DNA of 64,000 nucleotides, taken from contig CM076190.1 of assembly GCA_038277395.1 (NCBI GenBank), forward strand, positions 246,493,256 through 246,557,255. Reading direction: 5' to 3'. Made by a program: the position numbers and the translations under genes. The notes below the pieces were generated by a model. That model was given only the letters and a program-made list of their open reading frames with translations, was not told the origin of the DNA and ran no database searches. The first letter of the stretch is position 1; every line of letters begins with the position of its first letter. Shown one piece after another: positions 9,781 through 20,454 of this stretch. Source of the stretch: Dryocosmus kuriphilus. Taxonomy: Eukaryota > Arthropoda > Insecta > Hymenoptera > Cynipidae.

Positions 9781-12700
9781 CTACAGTAATTGGAATTCCA
9801 AGCGAACGTCAACTGGTCCATATTTCAGTGACTCATTTTGTTTAGAATAATCATTTACAATTAGAGGCGCATACTCTATAAATTCTCCTCTCGATAACAA
9901 TGGTTGCGGTTCCTTGCCATAGTAATTAACCTGAAAGTTTATGTACATTTCGTAAAGTAGAGCATACTGATTTCTATTAATATTGAGATTTAAATTACCA
10001 TAAGGATAACACTGATCGTTCAAAAATAGTTTTACATTAGTCAGATTACAATGATCAAAGCGACTAGAGTTTACATTAGTATTATTTTTTCTGTTTGTTT
10101 GAAAACCTAGTATAACGAATCTCGGTTTCTCCAATTGTCCTGATGCTTTTGCAGTCCAAACGTGATTTGCAGTAGCTGGAAGTAGAGGATATTCATACAA
10201 TTCTCATGATCGAAAACTTATTGAAATAAACGGATCTTTTTTCAATATTATTTTAGCAGCTGAAATTTTCGTGAATCTGCTCATCTAAGGCTCGGCAATA
10301 GCCACTCAATTTTATTAATTTCAATTCTATACTGTTCATTGGGAGCTGTTTGTAAGATGACACATGCGTCATTTTTTGATCTTGTCAAAATAAGTTCATG
10401 CTTGGCATTGACAATGATTTTGTGATAATCTTCTGCAAAGCCAAATATCATGCAAAGAGGTACAGATTCATCAAAATAACCTGCGGCATTGTTTAATGAT
10501 TGGTCATTATTATTTATTCCAAGCCAACCAGTATTCTCAATTGTGCCAGTGCAAATCTTGCCTGTCACATTTTTGTTGTTGAGACATCAACGATTCCCCC
10601 TGCTGGCTCTGGGGTAAAATAAAACGGAATTCCTCCTTGTAAATAATGGTCGGGACGTTCGGAGCGAGGGTCAAACTCCGCGGCGGCACTCTCGACTAAA
10701 ACTTAACGGCACTCACACTTTGGTTTGTTTTCTTTTAAACTTTCGCGCGAACCTTCCGAGCGGCGGCGAGAGAGGACTTCGAGATGTCAACTGGACTGTA
10801 AACACCGATCCCGCGGTACATGGACTGGCCAGGGTTTCTCACCCGTAGGAGGAAAGGAGAGAAGAGATACCACAGTTGAGTATGTCTACAAACTAGAGGG
10901 ACGCACCGTCGACAGTTGGAGGAGAAAGAAATCGATCCACCAATCACCAACCTGTAACGAGACTTACATGGCACTACCGGAAACCCGGAAGTAGCAGAGG
11001 GCGCTGAAGGCGATGAAAGCTTGAGATTGTATAATTTGTCTGTTGTTGTAAATCAGTATGAAGGATTCTGAGTGACGCAAAAGGACGTGAAAAATTAGCC
11101 ACTCGGAATTAGCGGGTTCTCACATTTAAAACAATCTCTCTCTGTGCTGCCGCCAGAAGTATCGGCACGACCCGCAAGCCAAGACGAGGCGCTCAACCAG
11201 GCGGGAAGCTACGGTTGATGGATGACCGGGACCCAGACGAAAGGAAAGCTCTCATTGTCTGAACCCAGAAACACCATAGCGGCAAATGGCGCCAGAAAGG
11301 GTTAACCTGTCGTTTATTTGTAATCCTTTCTCAATTTCGATTAGGATTCTGAGTGGGATTAGATCAATAGAAAAATAACCCACTCAGAACCATTGGGTCC
11401 TTTTATTAATCAAATGTTTCTCTTGTGTTGCCGCCAGAAATACCGACATCATTTCCCGTCAGGATAGTGGACCCGACCGACAGGAAGCACTGCGATTGGC
11501 GGATGACGGCAAGCTGGACGGAAGGAGCGCTCCCATTGGCTCGATCCATTCCCGCAGGCTGGACGCAGTAGAACACTCGACGCTCCACGACCTGTCACAC
11601 TCGTTCCGAATGTACGTCGAACAAGTTGTTCAAAAAGTGGTGATACCAAGATTATAACATCGATCATAAATTGTAATGGAATTGGAAAGAGGAGAAAAAA
11701 ACTACCGTTATTTAACTAAGGTATGTGAGTTTGTTTTCTGGCCGGTGGTTTGGGCGTAGTTGGTTTTAGTGTTAGAAACAAGATTTTGTGATACCGCCAA
11801 AACGATCGGCCATGCGTCTAAGTGCTATCCCGTTAGTCGCGTTCGTTAATACTCTTTTCTCGTGTTACACTCGTGGTCGCCGCGGTAAATTTCGAGAGTG
11901 CTAGAATCCCGGTTTTTAAAATTGTGATTTTGTTTAGAATCTCGCCCCGCGGTCGGTGTTTGTAATTGGAATTTTTCTGATGATCTTTGGGAACCGACCG
12001 TGGAAGTTCTAAAATGGTAAGATAGGGGTATTTACTTTTTCGCCTTGCTTTCGATAATTGATGATCACGAGCGATTCAGGTACAATTTCCTTGGATTTAA
12101 TGGTAACTAGAGTAGTTTGACCGACTCCGTAGTTTTTCCGGCATATTACACGGGTATTTACAGCTTTTTCGTGTCCCAAGATTTGTGAATTCCTGAGTTG
12201 TAGGTTAATTTTTTTGGAATTGAATGTGAGAAAATAAAGAAAATCTGGTGTTAACCTAGAATGCTGGCCTCCTACTTATTTATGGTTGGGCGAACCTCTC
12301 CCTTTAAAATAAGAGTCTCAACTAGTTTCTTTTGATAGAAAAGTACTGATATTCTGACATGCAGTGTAACCTAAAAATTGTCAATAACGTAGACTATCGT
12401 AATTCGTATCGAGCTTCGTCATTGACTGGCGCCCACGATTTTGGATTGATTGGAAATGAATTTAATTCGAGCTTTTTTTTCCACTGAGCGGGAAATTTAT
12501 TTGCGAGGTAAAAATCTCCTCTCACACAATGTGACGTGATTATCCAGGATTTAAAGACAAATAATTTTTCATGAGGCTGGTGATAACAACATTTTTGTTT
12601 TTATCAATTTCTATTGCATTGATTTCATATCTTGCTTCTTCAAACAAGTGCCAGATAGCATTAGAAACTAACACTGTAGTCGTGACTGGTGTACCGTCAG

Positions 12701-12899
12701 TTCTTAGCAATCTTCTATGTACGTGAAGTGAACTTTTGCTTGGAAGGACACAGTGATCTTGTTTTCTTACAGCAATACGAATTTCATCACTGTTATTGAA
12801 AGTTGATGAGGCATACGGCTGATGTGCATGGACTTCACAGTGAGAAATTGATTCATCAAAGATGATTGGTGCTTGAATGTTAAAAATTTCCCCTTCCAT
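9781..12899 (-). pseudogene. Major capsid protein (element A), split by a solo LTR
   Basis: The N-terminal part is at 12540-12899 (start ATG 12897-12899, reading FDESISHCEVHAHQPYASS). The middle is at 10281-10541 and the C-terminal part at 9781-10200 (RFDHCNLTNVKLFLN and YPYGNLNLNINRNQYALLYE). The protein matches the element-B capsid at 21211-22451 along its length, which is the double-jelly-roll type expected in Polinton/adintovirus virions; I assign it from this context and from gene order. Besides the LTR insertion, a further frameshift lies near 10200-10281. Confidence 0.75.
10542..12526. mobile_element. Solo LTR inserted in the capsid gene
   Basis: A 1985-base insertion starting TGTGCCAGTG and ending CTCTCACA, flanked by a direct CAAT at 10538-10541 and 12527-12530. 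The capsid reading frame on either side lines up with the element-B capsid exactly at these borders. TG...CA ends and a 4-base duplication are the signature of an LTR of a retrovirus-like or Gypsy element. It is GC-richer than its surroundings and has an internal pair of roughly 300-base repeats (about 11070-11280 and 11345-11580, both with TGCCGCCAGAA), a usual layout for LTR enhancers. No gag or pol is present, so it formed by LTR-LTR recombination or internal loss. Confidence 0.75.
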
Positions 12900-12965
12900 G
12901 GCACACAATTGATCGTCGATAAATAAAAATGCAAACGCAGGTGCAAAAACTCTTGAATTTCTTGA

Positions 12966-13127
12966 TTATCGTCTTCGTTTTCTGATTTTAAGACCTAGAC
13001 GTTTCAGGAATAGCACGTTTTGAGGTGTTAACCCTTTGACTGCTTTTTGTTGACTGATTAGTTTGTGACATGGTTCTGTTGCTTTATTATAACCGAAACC
13101 AACCTTCTTATTGAAAAGAATGCCCAT
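12966..13127 (-). CDS. Small conserved basic protein (element A), 53 residues
   Basis: Starts at ATG 13125-13127 and ends at TAA 12966-12968. It has a counterpart in the same place in element B (22494-22643). Both begin MGI and end in the segment LTPQNVLFLKRLGLKIRK (here) or LTPQNVLLLKELGLKVKE (B), while the middle differs. Conservation of the C-terminal helix between two diverged elements argues that it is a real gene. It sits between the penton-like and major capsid genes, so a small virion or scaffold protein is plausible. No known family recognised. Confidence 0.6.
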   Translation of the reverse strand: MGILFNKKVGFGYNKATEPCHKLISQQKAVKGLTPQNVLFLKRLGLKIRKRRR

Positions 13128-13138
13128 TATTATTATTA

Positions 13139-13828
13139 TTATTTCAGAGACTTTATGTGTAGTCTAATTGTTATAACTTCGCCGCGAAAATAAACCAAAT
13201 GTCCGTCTTGATCAACTGTACGGAGCTGTATATGATCTATTGACTGTACGGCGACTGGTAAGTAAATGACATGAGATGGTTCTTCCACTATCTTATATCC
13301 AGGTGGCAATATAGGAAAAAATTCATGAATAGTATGTACTTTCTGTCCATTAATGTATGCACCTGTAGTTATACTACACTCAACTCTGAGAGCATTCACT
13401 TTTATGATTAATACCGGTTGATCAGATATATTAAGTTTTTTAGCTTCAAGTCTGCGTGGAGAAAATCCCAGCAAGCGACCAACAGAATCTCCAGGTTAAA
13501 AATTTATATCTCGATTGCAATAAATTTCACTTTTCAGAGTATTATTGTTTGGTTTGATGTGAATTTCAATACTCTCATTTGCTAAAACATTCTGCAGATA
13601 ACGCTGTATGTCATTTATTTCATAACTACCTGTAGGTATAGTGTAATCTTTATTATTCGCATAAAATTTATTTTGACCAATATCCACGTTTGGAATTGAA
13701 TTGAAGGTTAGAAATTCAACAGGACCGAGCGCGTAATTTTTATAAGGAGGCAATTCAATCGGAGGAAAATAGTGAGTCTCCAGAATTGAAGAAGTTCCCG
13801 ATAATGTTAATGGAAGTGAATCAGCCAT
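13139..13828 (-). pseudogene. Minor capsid (penton-like) protein (element A), one nonsense mutation
   Basis: About 229 codons from ATG 13826-13828 to 13139, interrupted in frame by TAA at 13496-13498. It lines up with the element-B protein over its full length (PTGSYEINDIQRYLQNVLA, ITTGAYINGQKVHTIHEFF, LPPGYKIVEEPSHVIYLP). Mostly beta-strand-like. Located between the protease and the small basic protein. The penton role is inferred from size and gene order. Confidence 0.7.
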
Positions 13829-13867
13829 GATGATGTCTAGCGTTATACTGACTTGATATTAAAAATT

Positions 13868-14216
13868 TCAGCACTTATATAGATCATACGTACTTTTAGA
13901 TTTTAATTGATTACACAGAAATTGCAAACATAAATGCCCACACATGAATGTATCATAATTTTCATATCTGCCATGATTATACTTTATGCTACCAACACCG
14001 AGGTACTTAAAGAGATTTGAAGTTTATCGAAGGTTGCCGAAGCTATCGAAATAAATTATTTTGTCGATTGACGATGTCATATTCATATTTACGTGGTACA
14101 CCTTCTGGCAATCCATTTCGCATAAAAACTCCCCGAAAATGTGGTACTTTTAAAGACTTTGCTGCATCAGTCAGTGCTCGATGAGGTAGTTTCATTTTAA
14201 GTTTTTTGACTTCCAT
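13868..14216 (-). pseudogene. Adenain-like protease remnant (element A)
   Basis: Same sequence as 385-733: start and HFRGVFMRN segment kept, catalytic His segment deleted, acidic and Cys segments in other frames. Inactive. Confidence 0.75.
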
Positions 14217-14316
14217 TTAAGCCCTGCTCCTTTGAGATGAAGTCCTATTCCTTGTTTATATGGTTTAAATAAAGACCTTCTCCCAAAGCAATGGCCTCCA
14301 TCGCTTCATTATGACG

Positions 14317-15029
14317 TTAATTCTCTGAAAGTTGCTGTTTTGCAGGATTTGCATCATTCACAGCTTTTGCTGTTCCTGCAGCTCCACCTGCTAGCGCTCC
14401 AGTCGCACTTAGGCCAGCAAAAATGGGTATTAGAAAGGGCAAAAATCCTCCTACTTTGCTCGGTACTGGTAGAATACAAGGTTTTCTTACATTTCTTTTC
14501 CCGCCAGCTTTCAGTACAGCTTTGCTTGCGCCTCTGAGTGTAGATTTAATGACAGTTTGCGCATCGTTACTTGCAACCATTGATTTTTTGGCAGCTGCGA
14601 CTATTTTTGTCAAGGAAATAGGTCCTTTTTTTTTTTGAGACCCATGCCTGTTTTTGACTTAATTTGTATTACGTTAGCTATGGCCAAAGCAGCCGCTTTC
14701 TCACCTATACCTGCGTGCCTAGCAAAAACGCGTCCTAATGCTTTATCACCAAGCACTCTATCAGCTGCTTTTCTAACCTCTATATTCTCTCTATTTTGTG
14801 AATAATTTATATCATGCTCCTTGCAAGCCGCATCCAGTGGATTGATTCCTGGATCACCTCGCGCTAATCGTTTTGCTAATTTAGTACGCGGTCCACAGTA
14901 CTGGTAACCAGGCAAGTGTAACTCAAACGGCAAGTTGTTGATGATTTTGTTGATGAAACCTATCCCACCACGTCTTGCTTGGTTCACAGCTCGTTTACGA
15001 ATGACTCTTTTTCGACCATGAACGATCAT
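14317..15029 (-). pseudogene. Phospholipase A2-domain virion protein (element A), frameshifted
   Basis: Identical to 834-1547 apart from the T run at 14626-14636, where 11 T replace TTTC plus 8 T of the other copy. That single-base loss splits the frame into 14610-15029 (PLA2 core YCGPRTKL and HDINY) and 14317-14613 (hydrophobic Gly/Ala segment). Because the other copy is open at this exact point, the frameshift may be a homopolymer sequencing error. Confidence 0.75.
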
Positions 15030-15104
15030 ACCTGTATGGGGGTCACTTTAAGACTGAAGGATCAACCTATATAAGCGAGATATTTATAGTTTTGTCGGTC
15101 AGTC
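15030..15104. promoter_or_regulatory. Divergent core promoter (element A)
   Basis: Same arrangement as 1548-1622: interleaved TATATAAG (plus) and TATAAATA (minus) boxes, each with a TCAGTC initiator about 31-33 bases downstream. Confidence 0.6.
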
Positions 15105-15808
15105 ATGGTTAAGATGCAGTTTGAAGCACAAGCAACGAAATTACCTATCGAGAATTTTGATTCGCTCGTTCAAAATGAGAAAGGGAAAAACGTCATGGAG
15201 ATTTGCTACCAAACAGTGTACGATCAATATTTTGCGGACCTTCCAACTGTGGAGAAACAAATGCTTTGCTGACTTTTTTGATACATCCAAATGGATTAAG
15301 ATTTGAAAATATTTACATCTATTCCAAATCTCTCAAGCAGCCAAAGTATGAATTTTTAGAAAAAGTTCTTCAATCAGTAGATGGTCTGGAGTACTATCCT
15401 TTCAATGAGCATGAAGACGTTATAATGCCAAATGAGGCAAAACCAAATTCAATTATTGTATTTGATGATGTGGCTTGCGAGATGCAAGATAATATAAGAG
15501 CATTTTTCTCTATGGGCCGACACAAGGAAGTTGACTGTTTTTACTTGAGCCAGACATATGCTCATATTCCGAAACATCTTGTACGTGATAATGTTAATTT
15601 GCTTGTCCTATTTAAGCAAGATGAAATGAATCTCAAGCATATATACAATGAACATATAAATACTGATATTTCTTATTCACAATTGAAACATATGTGTTTA
15701 GCTTGCTGTCAAAATTAGTATGAATTCGTTGTAATTGACAAGGATAGGAATCTTAATCAAGGCAGATATAGAAAAGGTTTTGATTGTTTTGTAAGTTTGG
15801 AAAAATGA
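15105..15808 (+). pseudogene. Packaging ATPase (element A), broken
   Basis: Open from 15203 to 15718 with P-loop region FCGPSNCGETN (Lys of Walker A replaced by Glu) and Walker B IIVFDDVACE. The first 30 codons are in another frame, as in the duplicate copy, so this frameshift is real or shared. A TAG at 15716-15718 truncates the C-terminus relative to the natural end at 15806-15808. Inactive. Confidence 0.8.
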
Positions 15809-15868
15809 TATATATGTATGTAATAGACAAAATAGAAACAGTCACACCTTGAACGTTGTTGTATCAAC

Positions 15869-16869
15869 ATGGCTTCACGTGAGAAGAATTTCCAAAAGAA
15901 AAAAATATTTTACATTAAATTGCTAAGACTAGTGAAGCAATTCGACGAAACCATAGGTTAATAAAGTTGAGCAAGGAGACAGTTGAACGCGCATTGAGTT
16001 ATACCTTTAAGCCTATTGTTAACCCACTAGAAAAAATTGTTGGTGGTCTCGAGAAAAAAAAACAAACTGAACCACTTAAAAAGGAGGTGAGGAAGAAGGA
16101 AGAGGAGAAAAATGTAGAAAATACCGATAATGATGATTTGTCATTTCAATCAGTTTACAGTGAAGAAGGAAATGAGATAGAAGATCCCAGTAAATTAGAG
16201 TTTTCAGCTTCTAGTGCAACAGAAAAAACTCCGGAAAAGCCTTCTTGTTCTAATTTATGGGATGATGATGATGCAAACAAATACCTCATAATGCTGGGTC
16301 AAAGAAATAAAGACCTGGATAATGTATACGGTGTAAGAAAGTTAATGAAAGATAGATTAATGATTGGAGATTCCCCAATAAGTTTCAGTCAGAACTATAT
16401 TCACGTAGGTAATTTGAATTTTCCTTAAATTAAAGGCTTGCTTGAACTTTTATTTTAAAAAGTACCTGAAGAGGCCTCTATAAGTTCCGAAGATAAAGAA
16501 AATTAAAAACAAATTATGACTGCCACAAATGCTTATAAAAAACATTATAAACCAGATGGTGCTGTCCGTGACAGTAAAGGTTTTAAATATAAAAACTTTA
16601 TCGAAAAACTAATTCCTACATCTCCGTCAAAAGAAAGTACAGGCAGGCAAAGTGAAAAGCGAAATTCATCAGGTCAAGGTATCGTAATACCGCAACATAT
16701 AATTGCTAGAGCGGGAAATCAATGGGATTACGTTTACTGGTATGATCCGAACGAAATGGTAGATCGACTGCGCTTACTTGTATCATCTCAAGCAGCAGGA
16801 AATCCAAATCATACAAACGAAATTATATCAATTATTGAAGAACTGCGAGAAGCTGAAATTATATATTAA
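15869..16869 (+). pseudogene. Conserved element protein of unknown function (element A), broken
   Basis: Same as 2388-3388. Starts at ATG 15869; open pieces are 15967-16428 and 16516-16869. The C-terminus keeps YDPNEMVDRLRLLVSSQAAG. Relative of 25304-26194. Confidence 0.6.
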
Positions 16870-16902
16870 TGAATGTTTTGTAATATTTCCAACATTTGCA
16901 AG

Positions 16903-17335
16903 ATGAGTATCGATGTATTCGGACGTTATTCTAAGCGACAAAAGACTGCAAGTCCTGGTCCTCCTGGAATTGGCTTCAAAGTCACACCCAAAGGACATTA
17001 TAATATCGAAAATAAAAAACTTGTGCAATATAGCTGATGTACAAGAGTTAAATGACGCAGTAAATTTAAATATTACACAACATATGCTACAGCAAGAAAT
17101 TCAGACTATCTATAGTGATATAGCTTCCTTACGAACTGAAGTCTTTAAGAATACTGTGTTGATTGAATCTCTGGAAAATTCGACAAACAGAAGTTTGAAA
17201 AATGCAAAAATTGATGCTGAAGCAATTGAAAAATTGGTGTTTCGAAATTCAGAGCTCATTACTCAATTGGACGCTAGACTGATTGCACTCAACTATGGAC
17301 ACGGAGAAGCTGCAGGTGGTGAAAGAGCAGCATAA
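16903..17335 (+). pseudogene. Fibre-like coiled-coil protein (element A), one frameshift
   Basis: ATG at 16903. The Pro/Gly segment PGPPGIGFKVT is followed by a frameshift near 17025. From there a continuous frame gives ELNDAVNLNITQHML and a long coiled coil to the stop at 17333-17335. Without the extra homopolymer bases seen in the duplicate at 3422-3856, the coiled-coil half is open. Confidence 0.65.
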
Positions 17336-18230
17336 ACCTGCTAGAAGAAATTACCCACGTCGACACGTTGACATCGGTGGCATTGATGAAACTTGGCAAG
17401 CTGATCTTGTAGAAATGCAACCGTACCAGAGAGAGAACAAAGGATACAAATACATATTAACTGTAATTGACATATTTTCAAAATTTTCTTCGGCTCTTCC
17501 TGTGAAATCAAAGAACGGTGAAGATGTAAATGCAGCCATGAAATCTGTACTCGATAAAGGACGTGTAACAAAAAATGTACATGTTCACAGAGGCAAGGAA
17601 TTTTACAACTCTCATTTTGAAAATCTTATGAAGCGATACAACATAAATTTGTACTCTACCTTCAGTAATTTAAAGGCATCAATTTGCGAGCGATTTAAAC
17701 GTGCTTTAAAAAATAAAATGTGGATGCAATTTAGCTTGCAGGGTAACTATAAGTGGTTAGATAATTTACAAGATTTAGTTTCATCTTACAACGACGCTAA
17801 ACATCACACTATTGGAATGAAACCAAGAGACGTTACTAAACAAAGTGAGAAAAAATTGTAGTTTAATGTATACAAAAATTATCATGTGAAACAAGTAGCA
17901 GTTGAGAAAACTAAATTTAAAGTTGGCGATAAAGTTCGTATAAGTAAGTTTAAACATGTGTTTGAGAAAGGCTATACACCAAATTGGAGCACTGAAATAT
18001 TTACCATAAGTGCCATTAAGAATACTGAGCCAGTGACGTATTTGCTCAAGGATTATCAGGATAAACCTATTTTAGGTAGTTTCTATGAACATGAACTTGC
18101 TAAAGTTCGACATCCAGATATTTATCTTGTTGAAAAAAAATATTCAAGAAAACGTGGAAATAAGCTATTTGTAAAATGGTTAGGATTTGATGATTCTCAC
18201 AACAGTTGGATAGATAAGACTACTTTATAA
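17295..18230 (+). pseudogene. INT: Chromodomain integrase (element A), inactive
   Basis: Catalytic half 17295-17861, chromodomain half 17886-18230, split by a frameshift. The second catalytic Asp is replaced (HVHRGKEF versus HTDKGKEF in element B). It overlaps the fibre-like gene by about 40 bases, as in element B. A polyadenylation-like AAAATAAAA follows at about 18265. Confidence 0.8.
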
Positions 18231-18441
18231 GTCTCTCAATGTATTAATAATATTAAGTGCTTCTTAAAATAAAATTGTATAATTTCAAACAGATACATAT
18301 AGGGTGTTTTTTTTACTTGCATGCAAACCCTTAACCTATTAAATGAAAAAGACACAATTTGGTTAAACTTCTATTTATTCAATTTTCACGCACACACACA
18401 CAATACATGATTGTTATTATCTTAATGTATAAAGCTACAGT

Positions 18442-19054
18442 AGTATAGCAAGGGGCCTACGGCGGCAGCACGACGGGTTGCCTACTTACAGGGATTGGGT
18501 TCTGTCCGTGTTAGCATCGACAGTCGGTATTACCCTCGGTCGGTAAGGTAGGGTTTCTGGATCCATTAGAAACATGACAGTTTGTTACCATTAGTCGGGT
18601 AAGGTAGGTTTCTGAGGCTTGAATGAAAAATGCTATAGTTCTTGCCAGAAGTACACCATGGCAAGCTTATTTTTGATGACGACAGATGGCGCTACTATAC
18701 GCAAGTTTCCAAATATCGAAAGGAGACGTGAATTTTCAAATTTTTGCAGATATCTCGAAAACGGTAAGAGCTACGCAAAAACGGACAAAATTTTGGAGTT
18801 GAGAAAAAAGGGGACTTCCTCAGACTGATCTAAATGATAGCCTTAAAAAATTTTCAAAATTCCAACATTTTTTATTTATTTGGATTTTCAAAAGTTGTAG
18901 GTATCTCGAAAACGGTAAGAGCTACGCAAAAACGGACAAAATTTTCATTCCAATAGAACGCTTTCTCAAGCCAATCTATCTGATGCGCTAAAATTTTTTT
19001 CAAAATTCCAAAATTTTTGTAATTTCCAAAATTGTTCGTATCTCGAAAACCGTA
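18442..19054 (+). repeat. Left terminal inverted repeat of element B
   Basis: 613 bases, matching 32242-32855 in reverse orientation with a few substitutions and indels. The outer 150 bases are GC-rich (CTACGGCGGCAGCACGACGG). The inner part is a tandem of roughly 150-base units with TATCTCGAAAACGGTAAGAG as the shared core. Confidence 0.85.
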
Positions 19055-19638
19055 TTCTCTCTCTCACCCATAAGCAAGTAAAGATGCAGTCAAGGTTATG
19101 TAATGGAATTTACATCTCTTTCTCTTACACATACTGTAGGTGACGTATTATGGGGATTCCCGAGAACTCGAAAAGTTTCGACAAGCATCGACAAGTTTCA
19201 ATATGTAATTTTTTCGACATGAAGATAAAGAGTTAATAAAATACTTACCTGTAAAGTTTCTATCCATCGCAGTGTGTGAAATTCATCATTGTTGTTGTTG
19301 TTGTTTGAAGGACCAAAGCGGAAAATGTACAACTTATCCGTAAATTAAAATTAAGTAAATTAAGGTAATGCAAAGCGGAAAAAAATTAACAGTATCCCAT
19401 CGATGTTTCAACGTAGAAATTCAACCCATCGATGTGTTGAAAATCCATCGTTGAAATTTGTGCAAAGCGGAAAGAAACGCATTTTCTCTCTTATCCATAA
19501 ATTAAGATAAAAAACGTCAGACTCACTTTTCTTATCTATAAACTAAAATTAAGTAATAAGTACACACAGGCAGTTTATCTGTGAATGTTATAATTTATCA
19601 TTCACACACCAAGCTTCCTCAATACAAAGCTCTTTCAT
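19055..19638. other. Non-coding interval, left end of element B
   Basis: No gene seen. At 19218-19320 lies a module (AAAGAGTTAATAAAAT, then a CAGGTAAG donor-like site on the minus strand, then a GTTGTT run) that recurs at 20184-20290 with about 80 percent identity by eye. CCATCGATG-type and CAAAGCGGAAA motifs repeat between 19310 and 19480. Confidence 0.5.
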
Positions 19639-20020
19639 TCAACATAAACAAATTTGAAAAATATTGTATTTTCCACCAAAGTAGCAGAAAGAGAGTTTCT
19701 TAGCCTGGACCGCTACTTCCATCTTCTCAACCGTATCCATATAGGCTGAATCCTCAAAAATCTTATTTATTCTGCTCGGCAAGTGGACTGCGATCTCATT
19801 CTCCAACTCGGCCACGAATTTTGTGCCATATTTCGTTTGAAGTTTGTTGATTTTGGTAACAGCATACTTCTTCTTCACTATCAGGTCAGATAATAATTTC
19901 ACTGGTAAGAACCCTTCCAAACGGCCAACTTTGTTAATAGCACTGAGATCCCTCTGGGTAATTAATTGTGAGTAGACGTTACACTCTATATGTTCAATGA
20001 CAGACTGAATCCTCTGCAAT
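19639..20020 (-). CDS. Small left-end protein of element B, possible OB-fold
   Basis: A frame of about 126 residues running from near the predicted transcription start (A at 20006) to 19639. Segments KYAVTKINKLQTKYGTKF and FVAELENEIAVHLPSRINK look like consecutive beta strands with a helix, a pattern seen in small ssDNA-binding OB-fold proteins. That role would fit replication by polymerase B, but no diagnostic motif is present. No ATG is found in this frame until well inside the protein, so either the start has been lost, a non-AUG start is used, or an upstream exon supplies it. It is the gene nearest the left inverted repeat and is preceded by a strong heat-shock-element array. Confidence 0.5.
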
Positions 20021-20184
20021 TCGATGGTGTTTTTATAGACTAGTACCCCCACTCTACCTACATTCGAGAATGTTCTAGAAGCTCGACGTGTTTGGACAAG
20101 TTCCGACAAGGTGACGCAACATGATGCAACGATTTCTCGCGCCAGAATGTTCTAGAAGGCTAGATTTTTCCCGCCAGAATGTTC
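20004..20184 (-). promoter_or_regulatory. Heat-shock/TATA promoter of left-end gene
   Basis: Minus-strand TATAAAA (reverse of 20031-20037) is followed 31 bases later by a TCAGTC initiator (reverse of 20003-20008, A at 20006). Immediately upstream are four perfect alternating pentamers: TTC 20063-20065, GAA 20068-20070, TTC 20073-20075, GAA 20078-20080. Further arrays lie at 20145-20157 (three) and 20177-20184 (two). A TGATGCAAC motif at 20122-20130 lies between arrays. This is the classic arrangement of an Hsp promoter; regulation by heat-shock factor is inferred. Confidence 0.75.
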
Positions 20185-20191
20185 TAAAGAG

Positions 20192-20454
20192 TTAATAAAA
20201 AAATACTTACCTGCAAATCGCAGTAGAGTGTGAAATCCATCGTTGTTGTTGTTGTTGGTGTTGTTTGAACGAACGAAGCGGAAAATGTACAACTTATCCA
20301 TAAATTAAGAAAACTAAGTTGATAGGGTTAAAATAAAAGTTAAAACTTCTTTACATATGAACTTTTTTTGTCTGTTTATTAAAAAAAAAAACTTAAGCTA
20401 AGAATACAACGTAGAATCTTAACCTATTTACACATAGGAGAATAAAACGCTTTT
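20192..20454. other. Spacer with duplicated module
   Basis: No gene. Begins with the second copy of the TTAATAAA/CAGGTAAG/GTTGTT module (see 19055-19638), followed by an AT-rich tail downstream of the VDVQGF gene. Confidence 0.45.

Noticed and set aside
10725..10994. Frames within the solo LTR (also 11406-11667)
   Set aside because: Low similarity to anything, located in LTR regulatory sequence, GC-rich composition makes chance frames likely.
12428..12437. TGGCGCCCA-like primer binding site
   Set aside because: It lies about 90 bases inside the LTR whose borders are fixed by the CAAT duplication, so it is not in the position of a primer binding site.
18436..18441. 6-base target duplication for element B
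   Set aside because: TACAGT on the left and ACAACC on the right do not match, and shifting the border by a few bases does not help.
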